Shown: positions 16,103 through 25,179 of the stretch, piece after piece
How the letters are laid out: every line of letters starts with the position of its first letter
How positions within the stretch are numbered: position 1 is the stretch's first letter
The notes under the pieces: generated by a model
Seen by the model: only the letters and a program-made list of their open reading frames with translations
What the model was told of the DNA's origin: nothing
Databases searched by the model: none
Made by a program: the position numbers and the translations under genes
Assembly (NCBI GenBank): GCA_016215705.1
Contig: JACRIR010000221.1
Coordinates: 1 to 33,727, forward strand
Reading direction: 5' to 3'
Source of the DNA: Candidatus Poribacteria bacterium
GTDB lineage: Bacteria; Abyssobacteria; SURF-5
Length of the DNA: 33,727 nucleotides

Positions 16103-17347
16103 TTACACGTAGATATTTTCAAAAACAACTACTGCCCCATAAACCACCAGAATAAACATTATTTCCAATAAACCGATATAGAACATATCCCTTAACTTAA
16201 AACATACTTTGACTTCTTCCAGAACAATGATCGACGAACAAAATGCCATCCATACGTACCATAATTCGTGATCCGCGGATATGAACATGGTAACAGTCAA
16301 TAATCCGACTAAACCAATCAAATAAGATCTGTATATCGCGCGCCTGCTTTTTTCGACGCCCTCCTTCCTGAAAACCTCGGCTATTCCTTTTACCGTGACG
16401 TATATGAAGCCGAGCCAGAAAAATGCACCAACGAGACCGGTTTCCCCCACTTGCTGGACGAAGGCATTATGGGCAATTACTCTGTTATAATGGATGAATT
16501 GGCCCTTCCCGACTCCGAAAAGTGGATTGTGATACCGGATCATCCCTAATGCAGAGTACCACGCGACGATCCTTCCTCTGGTAGATTCCTGGGGATCATC
16601 AATGATATGCATGCGGGAGGGCGCAGCAGCAAAAAAAAGGAAGATGCACAACAAAACGCCGGCAAGAATCCCTATTTTACTCTTAAATTTAAAATAGATA
16701 TATGTGAAAAGAACAGCGATAAGTCCCAGAAATCCCCCGCGGGAATTGGTTAGATAAAAACCGTGGATACAAAAATAGGCACCCGCGAGGGCCAGTAACT
16801 TCGCGGAATAACCAAATGAGTCGAATAGGAATGATAGAATAAAGGGGGTAATGGCAACAAAGATCATCGCCAATGAATTCGCTCCGTCCCAAAGGCCTAC
16901 CCAACGGACTCGATTCCCCCAATACAACGTCTGTCCCGCCAAATTCGTACCGGTCGCCACCTGCAATATGCAGTTGTACCCTATTACGATAGCGATCAAT
17001 AAGAGATAGATTCCGATGTAATTCAACTTTTTGTAAGAATCGATCCCCAACACAATGGCGACGAATATGATCGTATAATCCAGATAGGTAGATCCATATT
17101 TAAGGGAATCATCAACGTGATTGTTAGAAATATCCGATAAAATAACGGCGACAACGAACAAAAGCATAAATATTGTTTGAGGAAGCTTAAGTATCTCTAT
17201 TACTCTTTTGTAATCACGAATCACACACAGTAAAATCAACATGATGACGACGACTTTATCGACCGGAAAACCCTTGACAGGCCCCCACCAATCCTGAGGT
17301 CTGATAAAAAAGAAGAATAGATAAAGAAGGATGCCGAAGAATGGCAT
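16103..17347 (-). CDS. O-antigen ligase / Wzy-type polysaccharide polymerase
   Basis: This 414-residue inner-membrane protein has about ten or more hydrophobic segments spread over its whole length. The family signature lies in the C-terminal half: LTNSRGGFLGLIAVLF, then a periplasmic stretch STRGRIVAWYSALGMI, NPLFGVGKGQFIHYN and HNAFVQQVGETGLVGAFFW, as in the Wzy_C/O-antigen ligase family. It would join flipped repeat units into the chain on the periplasmic face. The gene is visibly AT-richer than the GT genes downstream and shares this with the flippase, as polymerase genes often do. The ATG at 17347 has no clear ribosome site. Polymerase rather than ligase is inferred from the EPS context. 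Confidence 0.88.
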   Translation of the reverse strand: MPFFGILLYLFFFFIRPQDWWGPVKGFPVDKVVVIMLILLCVIRDYKRVIEILKLPQTIFMLLFVVAVILSDISNNHVDDSLKYGSTYLDYTIIFVAIVLGIDSYKKLNYIGIYLLLIAIVIGYNCILQVATGTNLAGQTLYWGNRVRWVGLWDGANSLAMIFVAITPFILSFLFDSFGYSAKLLALAGAYFCIHGFYLTNSRGGFLGLIAVLFTYIYFKFKSKIGILAGVLLCIFLFFAAAPSRMHIIDDPQESTRGRIVAWYSALGMIRYHNPLFGVGKGQFIHYNRVIAHNAFVQQVGETGLVGAFFWLGFIYVTVKGIAEVFRKEGVEKSRRAIYRSYLIGLVGLLTVTMFISADHELWYVWMAFCSSIIVLEEVKVCFKLRDMFYIGLLEIMFILVVYGAVVVFENIYV

Positions 17348-17412
17348 GAAATAAAAATGACTGCGTTGGAGTCGACGGATAGGAGGGTTAGTTGGAAAAA
17401 TGAAGTATCTCT

Positions 17413-18702
17413 TTAACCTATGTGTGAAAATATCATTATTTTTATACGTTTCAATACCATGAACAAATATTCCGACGCCCCCGGCTCCGCATTCCGCAGG
17501 GCAGATTCGGACGTTGGGGTGTACAACGCGAAATTCCCGAAGGGAGGCACCTTTTCGATAACAATTTCGTTTTCTTCATTCGGCCTATACTCTTTCCCGT
17601 CCGATCCGAAAAACAAAGAGTTCGAAGGCAAAAGGATCGTTATCCCCTCCACGGCACATTCATTGCTGTTCACAACGAGCAGCACATGATTCCCCTCGAC
17701 AAGCGTCACGTTTTTCATCAATAGAAGCCTGTCGAGGAGATTCGATGCAGGCACAAACCATCCCTGCTTGTGTCTTGCAATTTTTTCCATTTGCTCCGAA
17801 AAGGAAGGGTCGATCTCGTATTTCCCCTCTTTCGTTTTCAGTGTGAATCCCGCCGCAAAATGGGTATAGACAATCGAAGCTCCTCTTTCCTTGACAAGTC
17901 TTTCGATGTTTTCATCCGAAATCAATTGTTTGAAAAAGCGCACATTATATCCATCGGAGAAAGAGAACCAATATTCCACATAAGGTTTTGCCGGGTCATG
18001 ATACGGCATCGTCTGGTTGAATTTCAATGTGTTGATATCATCCGTACCCCACAATCGGACATATTTTGTTTTTTCCCTTAGAATGTCACCCCAAAAATAC
18101 GGGCTTCCCGGTACCTCCCCCTCGAAGGGAAATTTCACTTTCGGATAGATCGTTCCCGCAACGTGCTCCATAAACCATTGAAGATACTTGTTGGTAATAA
18201 CTTTACTTCCCCAATAGATGTTCTCCAGATTATTTGAGTGCATGATGTTGATCTTCGGGTTCTCCCCGAAGATCTTCTTGTATTCTTCATACCCGCGTAC
18301 CGTGTCTTCCCTACGGTCATTCCCCTCGGAAACGGTATGGATAGCGATTTCGAATCCCTTTTCCTTAAGCCAGAGAATATATTTTCTGTACGCTTCTCTC
18401 TGGAGAGTATCGCTTTCGGAATGCGAATTTTCCTGGTCCGGCAAGCCGTTCGACCGTTTGGCTTCCAGCACCCACACCGCAACGGTCGTCTTGAATCCGT
18501 TTTTCACCAAGAAATCGTAGACGGGTTTTACTTTCTGAAGCTTTGTATGATCAGGATCGTCGGTAATCGTAAATGCAAAATTCTTCCCATAAGGGAACGG
18601 AGACACTTGATATGCAGGTCCTTCCTGGATAGAGAGTTTCTTCGTGAAAAAAGCCAAAGCGACAATTGCGGCGATGGTCGCCACAAGCAATCCACGTTTC
18701 AT
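17413..18702 (-). CDS. Membrane-anchored divergent deacetylase-fold protein
   Basis: This 429-residue protein starts with a signal or anchor segment (about 4-21, LLVATIAAIVALAFF), so the body is periplasmic or extracytoplasmic. The fold looks NodB-like: FAFTITDDPDHTKLQ replaces TFDDG but keeps the paired aspartates, followed by FLVKNGFKTTVAVWVLE. The second motif reads FEIAIHTVSEGNDRR, where the usual HxxxH has lost the second His (Glu instead). Further on, VYTHFAAG could supply a His. Catalysis is therefore uncertain. It overlaps the flippase stop by 4 bases (ATGA) and precedes the polymerase, so its role is probably tied to the flipped repeat unit or chain. No closer family could be named. 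Confidence 0.65.
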   Translation of the reverse strand: MKRGLLVATIAAIVALAFFTKKLSIQEGPAYQVSPFPYGKNFAFTITDDPDHTKLQKVKPVYDFLVKNGFKTTVAVWVLEAKRSNGLPDQENSHSESDTLQREAYRKYILWLKEKGFEIAIHTVSEGNDRREDTVRGYEEYKKIFGENPKINIMHSNNLENIYWGSKVITNKYLQWFMEHVAGTIYPKVKFPFEGEVPGSPYFWGDILREKTKYVRLWGTDDINTLKFNQTMPYHDPAKPYVEYWFSFSDGYNVRFFKQLISDENIERLVKERGASIVYTHFAAGFTLKTKEGKYEIDPSFSEQMEKIARHKQGWFVPASNLLDRLLLMKNVTLVEGNHVLLVVNSNECAVEGITILLPSNSLFFGSDGKEYRPNEENEIVIEKVPPFGNFALYTPTSESALRNAEPGASEYLFMVLKRIKIMIFSHIG

Positions 18703-20144
18703 CTATTTACTCTCCCTATATAAGTTAATACTTCCTGCATTCTACGTTTATCCTCCTGGGAAAGAATATTCATTCGAAACAGAATAAATGGATAAGCAAA
18801 GAGAATCGCAACCTTGAACGCAAAGGACAATCCCCCGCTCAGAGGCACAAGAGACATCAAATAGAAAATGAAGGCTAGCGCTACAAGTTTTATAATCTTA
18901 TCCCGTTCGTATGGAATCCGGTAAAAACGCTGTGATTTCCAGTGAGTCAGGAGAACAATGACTCCGTTGGTAAGAATCAGAGAGAGGCCGGCGCCTATGA
19001 TGCCCACTCTCGGGATAAGTATGAAATTCGCGGACACATTGGCGGCGGCCGCAATGACAAAGATAATCGTAAGGCGTTTCGTCTCTTTTTTGATGTATAT
19101 GCCTGTCTGCACCAAATAATAGATGCCTCCCAAGATCACACCTACGATGATCAAAGGAACTACTTTCGCAGCGCCGGCATATTGGGAGGATGACATGATT
19201 TGGATCGCATCGGCAGCAAAATAAGTTATCAGCAAACCGACAAACAGGATCCCCGAAAGGAAATACGTTGTAATCTTCGAGAAAATACGGGGTGCGTCCG
19301 GATCGCTCATGATGGAAAAGCGGTACGGTCCAAACCCCATGGTGAAAGGTTGGGTAAACGCAACGCTTGCGATCGTTCCGAAACGCATCGCCAATGCATA
19401 AATCCCGACTCCTGACAATAGGCAGTACTTCTGAAGAAAGAACCTGTCGGAATAGGAAATCACCATACCCCATATGGAAATAAAAACAAGCGGAAGACTG
19501 TACGTATACATATCCTTTAACTTCTTGGAATCGAAGCGGAATCCGCATTCGCCCAGCGTCAGGAAGAGTGCGGCCACCCATGACACGGATAGACCGGAGA
19601 GATTGCCCCACAATACTCCTTTGATTCCTAAAGAATACTTTATCAAAAAGAGGCAGGAGAAAATAACCCTGAGTACCAGATCAAGCAAATTAATAGCGAT
19701 AAAAAAAAGCGAATATTCTCTCGCTCTCAAGTACGAGTATAGAATTTCTTGAGATATCGTAATCAATACTATAATCAGTGTAATGTCAAGTAATTGTCCA
19801 TAGCGTTTCGTATCGAAAATCAACGAAGATATCGAGTCTGTAAAGAAAGAAATAACGAACAACATTATCGCCGAAAACACAAATGACGTGATGACGGAAG
19901 TGGAGATGACGGTATTCCGCTCGGTGAGAGAATCATATTCATAATAGAAGCGAAGGGCCGCATGGCTGATGCCGGCCGCAATGAAAACGATCGCAATGTT
20001 GACAAAGGCATAGAATAACTCCAAAATCCCGTATTCCGCAGGCGACAGATAACGGGTGTACAGCGGGATAAGGAGAAATGCGCCTGCCCGGTTCAAAACG
20101 ATTCCAAGCCCGTAAATGGCGGAGTGCTTCGCAAGTCTTTTCAT
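18699..20144 (-). CDS. Wzx-type oligosaccharide flippase
   Basis: This 481-residue polytopic inner-membrane protein of the MOP/MATE-like family has roughly 12-14 hydrophobic segments. The N-terminus KHSAIYGLGIVLNRAGAFLL and the early YTRYLSPAEYGILELFYAF are the classic Wzx signature (polysaccharide biosynthesis protein family). It would flip the undecaprenyl-linked repeat unit from the cytoplasmic to the periplasmic face. The C-terminus has GIIGAGLSLILTNGVIVLLT. The gene is visibly AT-richer than the locus average, like the polymerase. It is coupled to the next gene by a 4-base overlap. Confidence 0.93.
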   Translation of the reverse strand: MKRLAKHSAIYGLGIVLNRAGAFLLIPLYTRYLSPAEYGILELFYAFVNIAIVFIAAGISHAALRFYYEYDSLTERNTVISTSVITSFVFSAIMLFVISFFTDSISSLIFDTKRYGQLLDITLIIVLITISQEILYSYLRAREYSLFFIAINLLDLVLRVIFSCLFLIKYSLGIKGVLWGNLSGLSVSWVAALFLTLGECGFRFDSKKLKDMYTYSLPLVFISIWGMVISYSDRFFLQKYCLLSGVGIYALAMRFGTIASVAFTQPFTMGFGPYRFSIMSDPDAPRIFSKITTYFLSGILFVGLLITYFAADAIQIMSSSQYAGAAKVVPLIIVGVILGGIYYLVQTGIYIKKETKRLTIIFVIAAAANVSANFILIPRVGIIGAGLSLILTNGVIVLLTHWKSQRFYRIPYERDKIIKLVALAFIFYLMSLVPLSGGLSFAFKVAILFAYPFILFRMNILSQEDKRRMQEVLTYIGRVNR

Positions 20145-20214
20145 TTATGTCGACAATCCGGTCATGGGATTCGGTCTGGCGAAACCGCAACTCCCCTGAG
20201 GGAAGAATGGGGCA

Positions 20215-21966
20215 TCACACGCCTGGAAGAAGAGAACGTACAGGAAAGCGCCGCGGATCGGACAGGATGTTTTCTATTTTTTTCACTACCGTGGATTGAT
20301 GCAGTCTCCACTCCCTCAAATATCGGCTGTCGGAAGAATACCTTTCCATGATGTGATGGACCCAGAACAGAATCAGGAATAGAAAGAAGTCGGATGGATC
20401 AATATCGATGGCTTGGCAGTAGGAAAGAGCCAAGCATTCGTTTCTCCGCCAGAACTCGGCGGACTCGAATATACTTGCCAGTATCGAGTCTGAGGAGCGG
20501 TTCGTTCGCATTATTTCGTTGTAGACGATGAAATAAAGCAGGTCGACAATAGGCCAACCATCTTCCGAGGCAAGGTCCCAATCGATTACCGCCCTGATCT
20601 TCCGGAATTTATCGTCAAACAATATATTCTCTACTTTGTAATCTCCGTGCATGAACACCTTGGGGATCCTCCCCTTGCACAACCTGGCACACATAAATTC
20701 CCTGATCCGGCAGATTCTTTCTCCGTCCTCTTCCGGAAGAAGGGAATTCAGGGTATCCAGCGAGTCGGTGACATACTTTTTTATGGGTAGATCCTCAGCG
20801 CCGCAATAGGACGCCGTTCTTTGATGGAGATCGATCAACCATTGCACGGCCGCATGTACGACCCCGGAAGATATTTTCTTCGGAGAATCCACAATATTTC
20901 CATCCTTTCCCTCCTCCAGAAAAACACGGTAGCCTCCAAGGGAAAATTTCCCCAGGGACTGCGGGATTGCCTCCTTCCCGGCCCACTCCATCCGGTGAAG
21001 ACGGATCGCGGAGATACAGGCATTCTCTACCCGAACCTCGGAATTCCTGTGCATCGGAACCCGGGCTACCATGAACCCCGAAGGAAACGAGCGAAGCTTG
21101 AGAAGCAGTACGCTCGGGTTGCAGAGGCGGATCTCGAATATTTCAGCCTTATCAATCCCCGTCTTCTTTTGAACCCCTTCCGCAAGAAGTGAGAGGAAAT
21201 CGCCGCCGGCAAGGTGATTTCCATACACGAAACCTACGCCTCCCCCTACCCCCCCTAGAAGTCTGCTTGCAATAAAAAACCGGATCCGCCCGCCGTTTCT
21301 CCGCAACCGGAGATGGGACATCTTGGGGCCGGAATACCCGGCGATCCGGTTCCAGTTTTCTACAGAGGGGTAAAAGGTCACCTTCCCGCGATACTTGCTG
21401 GCGGTGGGTAACATGGCCCCTTCGATCCTTTTTCGGATCGACCGGAGTCCGCATGCAACGGCAAGGCGCCGCCCCCCCCAGGCGGGAAGGGAACTCACAA
21501 ACAAGGTACCCGAAGGAGACAACCGGTCGAGACAGGCCAGCAGGGTCCCATCGACCCCTTTGTATCCCGCCGGGCATCTCTCCATGAACCGGTCGATCAT
21601 CTCGAGTGAAATCGCGTCTATCTTCTCTCCATCTCCCCAGGGTTCTCCGATCACCAGGGATTGGATGTTTCTTCTTCCCATTCTTTCGAATCTCCCGGAT
21701 GCGTACCGGCGCTCCTCTTCGTTCGGGCATATGCATATCACTCGGGCGAAATCGGATGAGAGGGATAGCGAACCCATCCCCAACCGGCTTTCGAAATGGA
21801 CAGCGAGATTTCTCTCGTTCCATCCCAGAAAAAACTTCCACGCCGTGTATTTCGTGTGCAGATACGGAGTTGCCCGGATGTACTCCTCGATCGATTCCAG
21901 GCGAAGGAGTATATCTTCCTGTCGCGCATGTCCAATGTCGATCAGCTTTTTTAGGACGGGAACCAT
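20215..21966 (-). CDS. Methyltransferase-like / aminoglycoside-phosphotransferase-type kinase fusion
   Basis: This 583-residue protein is apparently bipartite and has no signal peptide. The C-terminal part (from about residue 300) is an APH/choline-kinase-like domain with Brenner motif FMHGDYKVENILF, metal-binding VIDWDLA and GWPIVDLLYFIVYNE, predicted to phosphorylate a small hydroxylated substrate or sugar. The N-terminal part (about 55-190) resembles a degenerate class I SAM methyltransferase: ESRLGMGSLSLSSDFARVIC in place of motif I, a RRYASGRFERMGRRNI helix, KIDAISLEMI and LDRLSPSGTLFVS. The motif I glycines are poor, so methyl transfer is doubtful. It sits between a deacetylase (16-base gap) and the flippase (70-base gap). 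Kinase fold is fairly sure, substrate unknown, N-terminal assignment tentative. Confidence 0.7.
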   Translation of the reverse strand: MVPVLKKLIDIGHARQEDILLRLESIEEYIRATPYLHTKYTAWKFFLGWNERNLAVHFESRLGMGSLSLSSDFARVICICPNEEERRYASGRFERMGRRNIQSLVIGEPWGDGEKIDAISLEMIDRFMERCPAGYKGVDGTLLACLDRLSPSGTLFVSSLPAWGGRRLAVACGLRSIRKRIEGAMLPTASKYRGKVTFYPSVENWNRIAGYSGPKMSHLRLRRNGGRIRFFIASRLLGGVGGGVGFVYGNHLAGGDFLSLLAEGVQKKTGIDKAEIFEIRLCNPSVLLLKLRSFPSGFMVARVPMHRNSEVRVENACISAIRLHRMEWAGKEAIPQSLGKFSLGGYRVFLEEGKDGNIVDSPKKISSGVVHAAVQWLIDLHQRTASYCGAEDLPIKKYVTDSLDTLNSLLPEEDGERICRIREFMCARLCKGRIPKVFMHGDYKVENILFDDKFRKIRAVIDWDLASEDGWPIVDLLYFIVYNEIMRTNRSSDSILASIFESAEFWRRNECLALSYCQAIDIDPSDFFLFLILFWVHHIMERYSSDSRYLREWRLHQSTVVKKIENILSDPRRFPVRSLLPGV

Positions 21967-21982
21967 CGTTCCGTATCCATCC

Positions 21983-23044
21983 TCATCCGGTCGAAGGCGT
22001 TTCCCGGAGACTTCCCCCTTTGCGGGTCAGAAACAGGGCGGGCAGAAGGATGTTGGCCTGAAACAATGGGAGCCCGATATCCCTTTCCACCCTCACGCGT
22101 GGGAGGTCGTATCGGGATCTCTCGCTGTATTCGGCTATCCCCTGGGAATAGGAAATGCCGAACATGTATCCACACGCCCTTGCCGCCCGGATCACGGATT
22201 CATCGTAACAATCGCTTTCTCCTACCGGATAACTGACGCTGATGACTCTTTTCCCGATCCGCTCCTCGATGCTCCGTTTCGACTCGAAAAGCTCTTGATG
22301 GATCCGGGCTGCCGACAGCCTGGATAGCACAGGATGGCTGACGGTATGGGAGCCAATCTCGATCCCTTCCCGGGACAGGTTGTACACCTCCTCCCAAGTA
22401 AGGGGCCTGGCCAACTTGCCCTCCTCGCACGGAACATCGATCTCCGTCTGCCGATCCAGTTCTTCCAAGGCTCGACGGCGTTCCTCGTCGGGTATTGATT
22501 TGAATATCGAGAGGACGGTTCGAATCGACGCGGCCCGATTCTTCTCGCCCACTTCTACAGGCAACCTCCCGGAAAGCAGCACCAATCTTCGCGGCTCCAT
22601 CTTTTTCAGCTGGTATACGGCTTTCTCGAACCAGAAGGGTTGTCCCGTTTCCACATTCGAGGTGGTCAGGAACACAACTGCGGTTACACCGATTTTTTTT
22701 AAGATGGGGAATGCAACCTCGTAATTGTCGTGATACCCGTCGTCGAACGTTATGATCAACGCTCGTTTCGGAAGGCGGCCGTCCCTTTTCAAATAGGTTT
22801 CCACGTCATGGAAATTCATGACGTTGAAATGCCGACTCACCCATGTAATCTGTTCTTCGAACCCCTCGGCACATGCGCTTACCGTCTCCTCATCGAAAGG
22901 ATAGCCTTGGTCGGGGAGGTCGAAAACCCGGTGGTATGCGAGAACGATCAGCCGATCTCCTCTCGAATGATTTAAAAAAAATGTCTTCGGGAGCAGTCCG
23001 TGCTGTCCGAAAAACAGGGAAGCCAGAAGATTCCTCTTGTTCAC
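21983..23044 (-). CDS. NodB-type polysaccharide deacetylase
   Basis: This 353-residue CE4/NodB-fold protein is predicted to remove acetyl groups from polysaccharide sugars. The motifs are canonical: AYHRVFD near the N-terminus, LIITFDDGYHDNY (catalytic and metal Asp), GVTAVVFLTT, GIEIGSHTVSHPVLS (metal His pair) and VISVSYPVGESDCYD. The first open codon is TTG at 23074, but GTG at 23044 is preferred because GGAGG lies 4 bases before it, while the TTG has only a too-close AAGGA. No signal peptide is evident, so action on a cytoplasmic lipid-linked intermediate is possible. It lies in the modification cassette between an ATP-grasp ligase and the kinase fusion. Confidence 0.88.
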   Translation of the reverse strand: MNKRNLLASLFFGQHGLLPKTFFLNHSRGDRLIVLAYHRVFDLPDQGYPFDEETVSACAEGFEEQITWVSRHFNVMNFHDVETYLKRDGRLPKRALIITFDDGYHDNYEVAFPILKKIGVTAVVFLTTSNVETGQPFWFEKAVYQLKKMEPRRLVLLSGRLPVEVGEKNRAASIRTVLSIFKSIPDEERRRALEELDRQTEIDVPCEEGKLARPLTWEEVYNLSREGIEIGSHTVSHPVLSRLSAARIHQELFESKRSIEERIGKRVISVSYPVGESDCYDESVIRAARACGYMFGISYSQGIAEYSERSRYDLPRVRVERDIGLPLFQANILLPALFLTRKGGSLRETPSTG

Positions 23045-23048
23045 CCCT

Positions 23049-23053
23049 CCTCC
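23049..23053 (-). promoter_or_regulatory. Ribosome binding site supporting a GTG start
   Basis: GGAGG on the minus strand, inside GGGAAGGGAGGAGGG, lies 4 bases before GTG at 23044. It favours this start over TTG at 23074 for the deacetylase. Confidence 0.6.
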
Positions 23054-23107
23054 CTTCCCAGCGCTTGCAGTCAATTCCTTGCGTGAGCCTGCCGACGGAG
23101 CGGGAGG

Positions 23108-24304
23108 TCAGATCCCCGCCCACTTCCCCAACCTTCTTCCGATGCCCCCGATCAACCACCGAACATAGGGCATCGGATCGTTCAGGGAGAACATCTTGTA
23201 CACGGTTTTCCCTCGTACGAAATCAGCGATCCAACGGCGCCATTCGATCTCCCCGAGGTCTCTCAGCTCCCTGAACGCAAGACAATCATTGGAGAAATCA
23301 CACCAGCGATATCTCGTTCCATAATCCTCGATGGTCAGCTTCCTGTTGTTCACCAGGTATTCATAGGCGACGTGCGGCAGGTTGATACCGTTCACCGCTC
23401 CGAGGTGGTGCCATAAATTGAACCGCAAGTTGATTTCCAGCATGAAATAAATGCCGCTTCCCAGGTCTTTCTTGAAATCGATCTTGAAGATTCCCTTGAT
23501 CTCCAGCTTTTTTGTGATTTCCTTCCCGATACGAAGAAGGTCCTCGTCCTTTACCAGTTCAAGATACGTGCTTTGTCCGGTAAACTTGGGATAAGTTCTG
23601 ATTTTCTTCCCCGTGAAACAAGCCAGAATCTCGGACTCCTCCGTGGCGAATCCATGGAAAGAACAAATGTCCTCGTCGTTCCCATCGATATATTGCTGGG
23701 CGACAACGTCAGCGAAATATCTCTCATCGAGATTGACCTTTGACAGGTCGTTCTTTCCTTGCAGAATGAAGGCCTTGCCATATTTGTTGAAAAACGCGAA
23801 AATCTCGCGGCCGGTGCTCTCTCTGTAGGTAACCCTCGGTTTCAGAATGATTGGAAATTGAAGTTGCGTCTTCCCCCCGAGAAAGTCGTTAAACCGCACA
23901 GTTTCCGGAATCGTCAGTCCTTTCTCCCTCGAAAGAAGATAAAATCGCCACTTGTCGATCAATGCACCACGCAACGCTGGACCGTTGATTAGAAACAAGT
24001 AATAACGTTCCAGCAGATCGGCATGAGCATATATCACTTTCAGGTCGGAGTCCGTCCCGTACACCAAGAACGACCTGTGCCCGAATTTCCCGAGCAGGCG
24101 CTCTCCGACCTCGACGAGGGTCTTCACATACTCGGCTTCATTCAACTTGTTGACGATCCGATAATCCACGACATATCTGGAAAGAGAGGACAGGATCTCT
24201 TCTTCGTTCTCGATCATGACTACGGGTATGTGTGCAAACCCCGTCGGCCGGATCAGCGACAGCCCGCCCAAGACCACTGCCGGTTTCTTCTGCTGGTTGG
24301 TCAT
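23108..24304 (-). CDS. ATP-grasp family carboxylate-amine ligase-like protein
   Basis: This 398-residue cytoplasmic protein has an ATP-grasp architecture. The N-terminal pre-ATP-grasp part reads PAVVLGGLSLIRPTGFAHIP and carries VYGTDSDLKVIYAHADLL. The ATP-binding lysine lies in FPIILKPRVTYRES, the adenine-binding strand in VVAQQYIDGNDEDICSF, and metal-binding residues in GIFKIDFKK and FMLEINLRFN. Such enzymes join a carboxylate to an amine through an acyl phosphate. Neighbours are a metallophosphoesterase upstream (110-base gap) and a NodB deacetylase downstream. Since a deacetylase frees amino groups, one inferred role is attaching an amino acid or other carboxylate to an amino sugar of the EPS. 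The substrate is unknown. Confidence 0.78.
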   Translation of the reverse strand: MTNQQKKPAVVLGGLSLIRPTGFAHIPVVMIENEEEILSSLSRYVVDYRIVNKLNEAEYVKTLVEVGERLLGKFGHRSFLVYGTDSDLKVIYAHADLLERYYLFLINGPALRGALIDKWRFYLLSREKGLTIPETVRFNDFLGGKTQLQFPIILKPRVTYRESTGREIFAFFNKYGKAFILQGKNDLSKVNLDERYFADVVAQQYIDGNDEDICSFHGFATEESEILACFTGKKIRTYPKFTGQSTYLELVKDEDLLRIGKEITKKLEIKGIFKIDFKKDLGSGIYFMLEINLRFNLWHHLGAVNGINLPHVAYEYLVNNRKLTIEDYGTRYRWCDFSNDCLAFRELRDLGEIEWRRWIADFVRGKTVYKMFSLNDPMPYVRWLIGGIGRRLGKWAGI

Positions 24305-24414
24305 GAGAAAGGAAACCTCATCGTTTGTGGTTTACCGGTGCAAAACCAAAGCGGGATGATGGAGAAACCAAACTCACGGAAAATCAAGAGAATCAGAGTT
24401 CGCAGATGAACGGC

Positions 24415-25173
24415 TCAGAAGGCGTGGAACAGCATGTACTTCGCGATATCGTAAATGTTCATCCGATATCCCAGTTCCTTCGATTTCCGAACCGTCTTCT
24501 CCACATCATAAGGTAAGCTGATAAATTCGACCAAGTGACTCCCTGAATCGTAAATCAGGAAATCCGCGTTCCCGTCCCCTTTTTTTCTTGTTGAGTCCAC
24601 TGAGCCCGGATTTATGAAATATATTTTCTCCTCACACAATTTCAGTTCTTTCCCCAGGGAGATGTCTCGGACATCCCCTCCCGATATCTCGTACACCTTC
24701 CGTACATGCGTATGTCCGAAAAAGCATATATTGACGGAATCGAGCCTTTTCCTCATTTCCTCGAGGCTTGCGTGAACCCTCTCTTTCGAAAACATGTACT
24801 CCTCGGGGCCGCGGAGGCTGCCATGCACCAAGGCGAATCGGTTTTCGTAGATTCTCTCCGTTGGCAATTCCTTGAGAAACCGCAGGTTTTCTTCCCTCAT
24901 GGATCTCTTTGTCACCACGATGGTAAAGGCAACCCTATACCAGCAGTTTTCGAATCCCAACTTCCCCACCGCCATCAGATCGTGGTTTCCCGCAATCGAA
25001 TCGACACCGCATTCCCTGAGCAATCCGACACAGTAATCCGGATCGGCGTTATAGCCAACGATATCCCCGAGGCACAGAATCTTCTCGACGCCCCTGTTTC
25101 TAACATGTTCCATCACCGAATCCAGCGCCTCCCGGTTGGCGTGGATATCCGATAGGACCGCGTAGAGCGCCAT
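24415..25173 (-). CDS. Calcineurin-like metallophosphoesterase (YfcE/MJ0936 type)
   Basis: This 252-residue cytoplasmic enzyme has the full di-metal site in order: YAVLSDIHAN (DxH), ILCLGDIVGYNADP (GDxxGY), IAGNHD (GNHD), ALVHGS, FFGHTHV (GHTH) and the family signature YFINPGSVDS. It hydrolyses phosphomonoesters or diesters; the substrate cannot be inferred from sequence. It starts 6 bases after the GNAT stop, so it is co-transcribed. Its presence in an EPS modification cassette next to an ATP-grasp ligase and a kinase suggests processing of a phosphorylated intermediate (inference). The weak ribosome site suggests translation coupled to the gene before it. Confidence 0.9.
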   Translation of the reverse strand: MALYAVLSDIHANREALDSVMEHVRNRGVEKILCLGDIVGYNADPDYCVGLLRECGVDSIAGNHDLMAVGKLGFENCWYRVAFTIVVTKRSMREENLRFLKELPTERIYENRFALVHGSLRGPEEYMFSKERVHASLEEMRKRLDSVNICFFGHTHVRKVYEISGGDVRDISLGKELKLCEEKIYFINPGSVDSTRKKGDGNADFLIYDSGSHLVEFISLPYDVEKTVRKSKELGYRMNIYDIAKYMLFHAF

Positions 25174-25179
25174 ACCGTT

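Noticed and set aside
24328-24348. TGGTTT/AAACCA inverted repeat before the ATP-grasp gene as a terminator or operator.
   Set aside because: It has only a 6-base stem with a 9-base loop and no T-run; it is likely to be chance.
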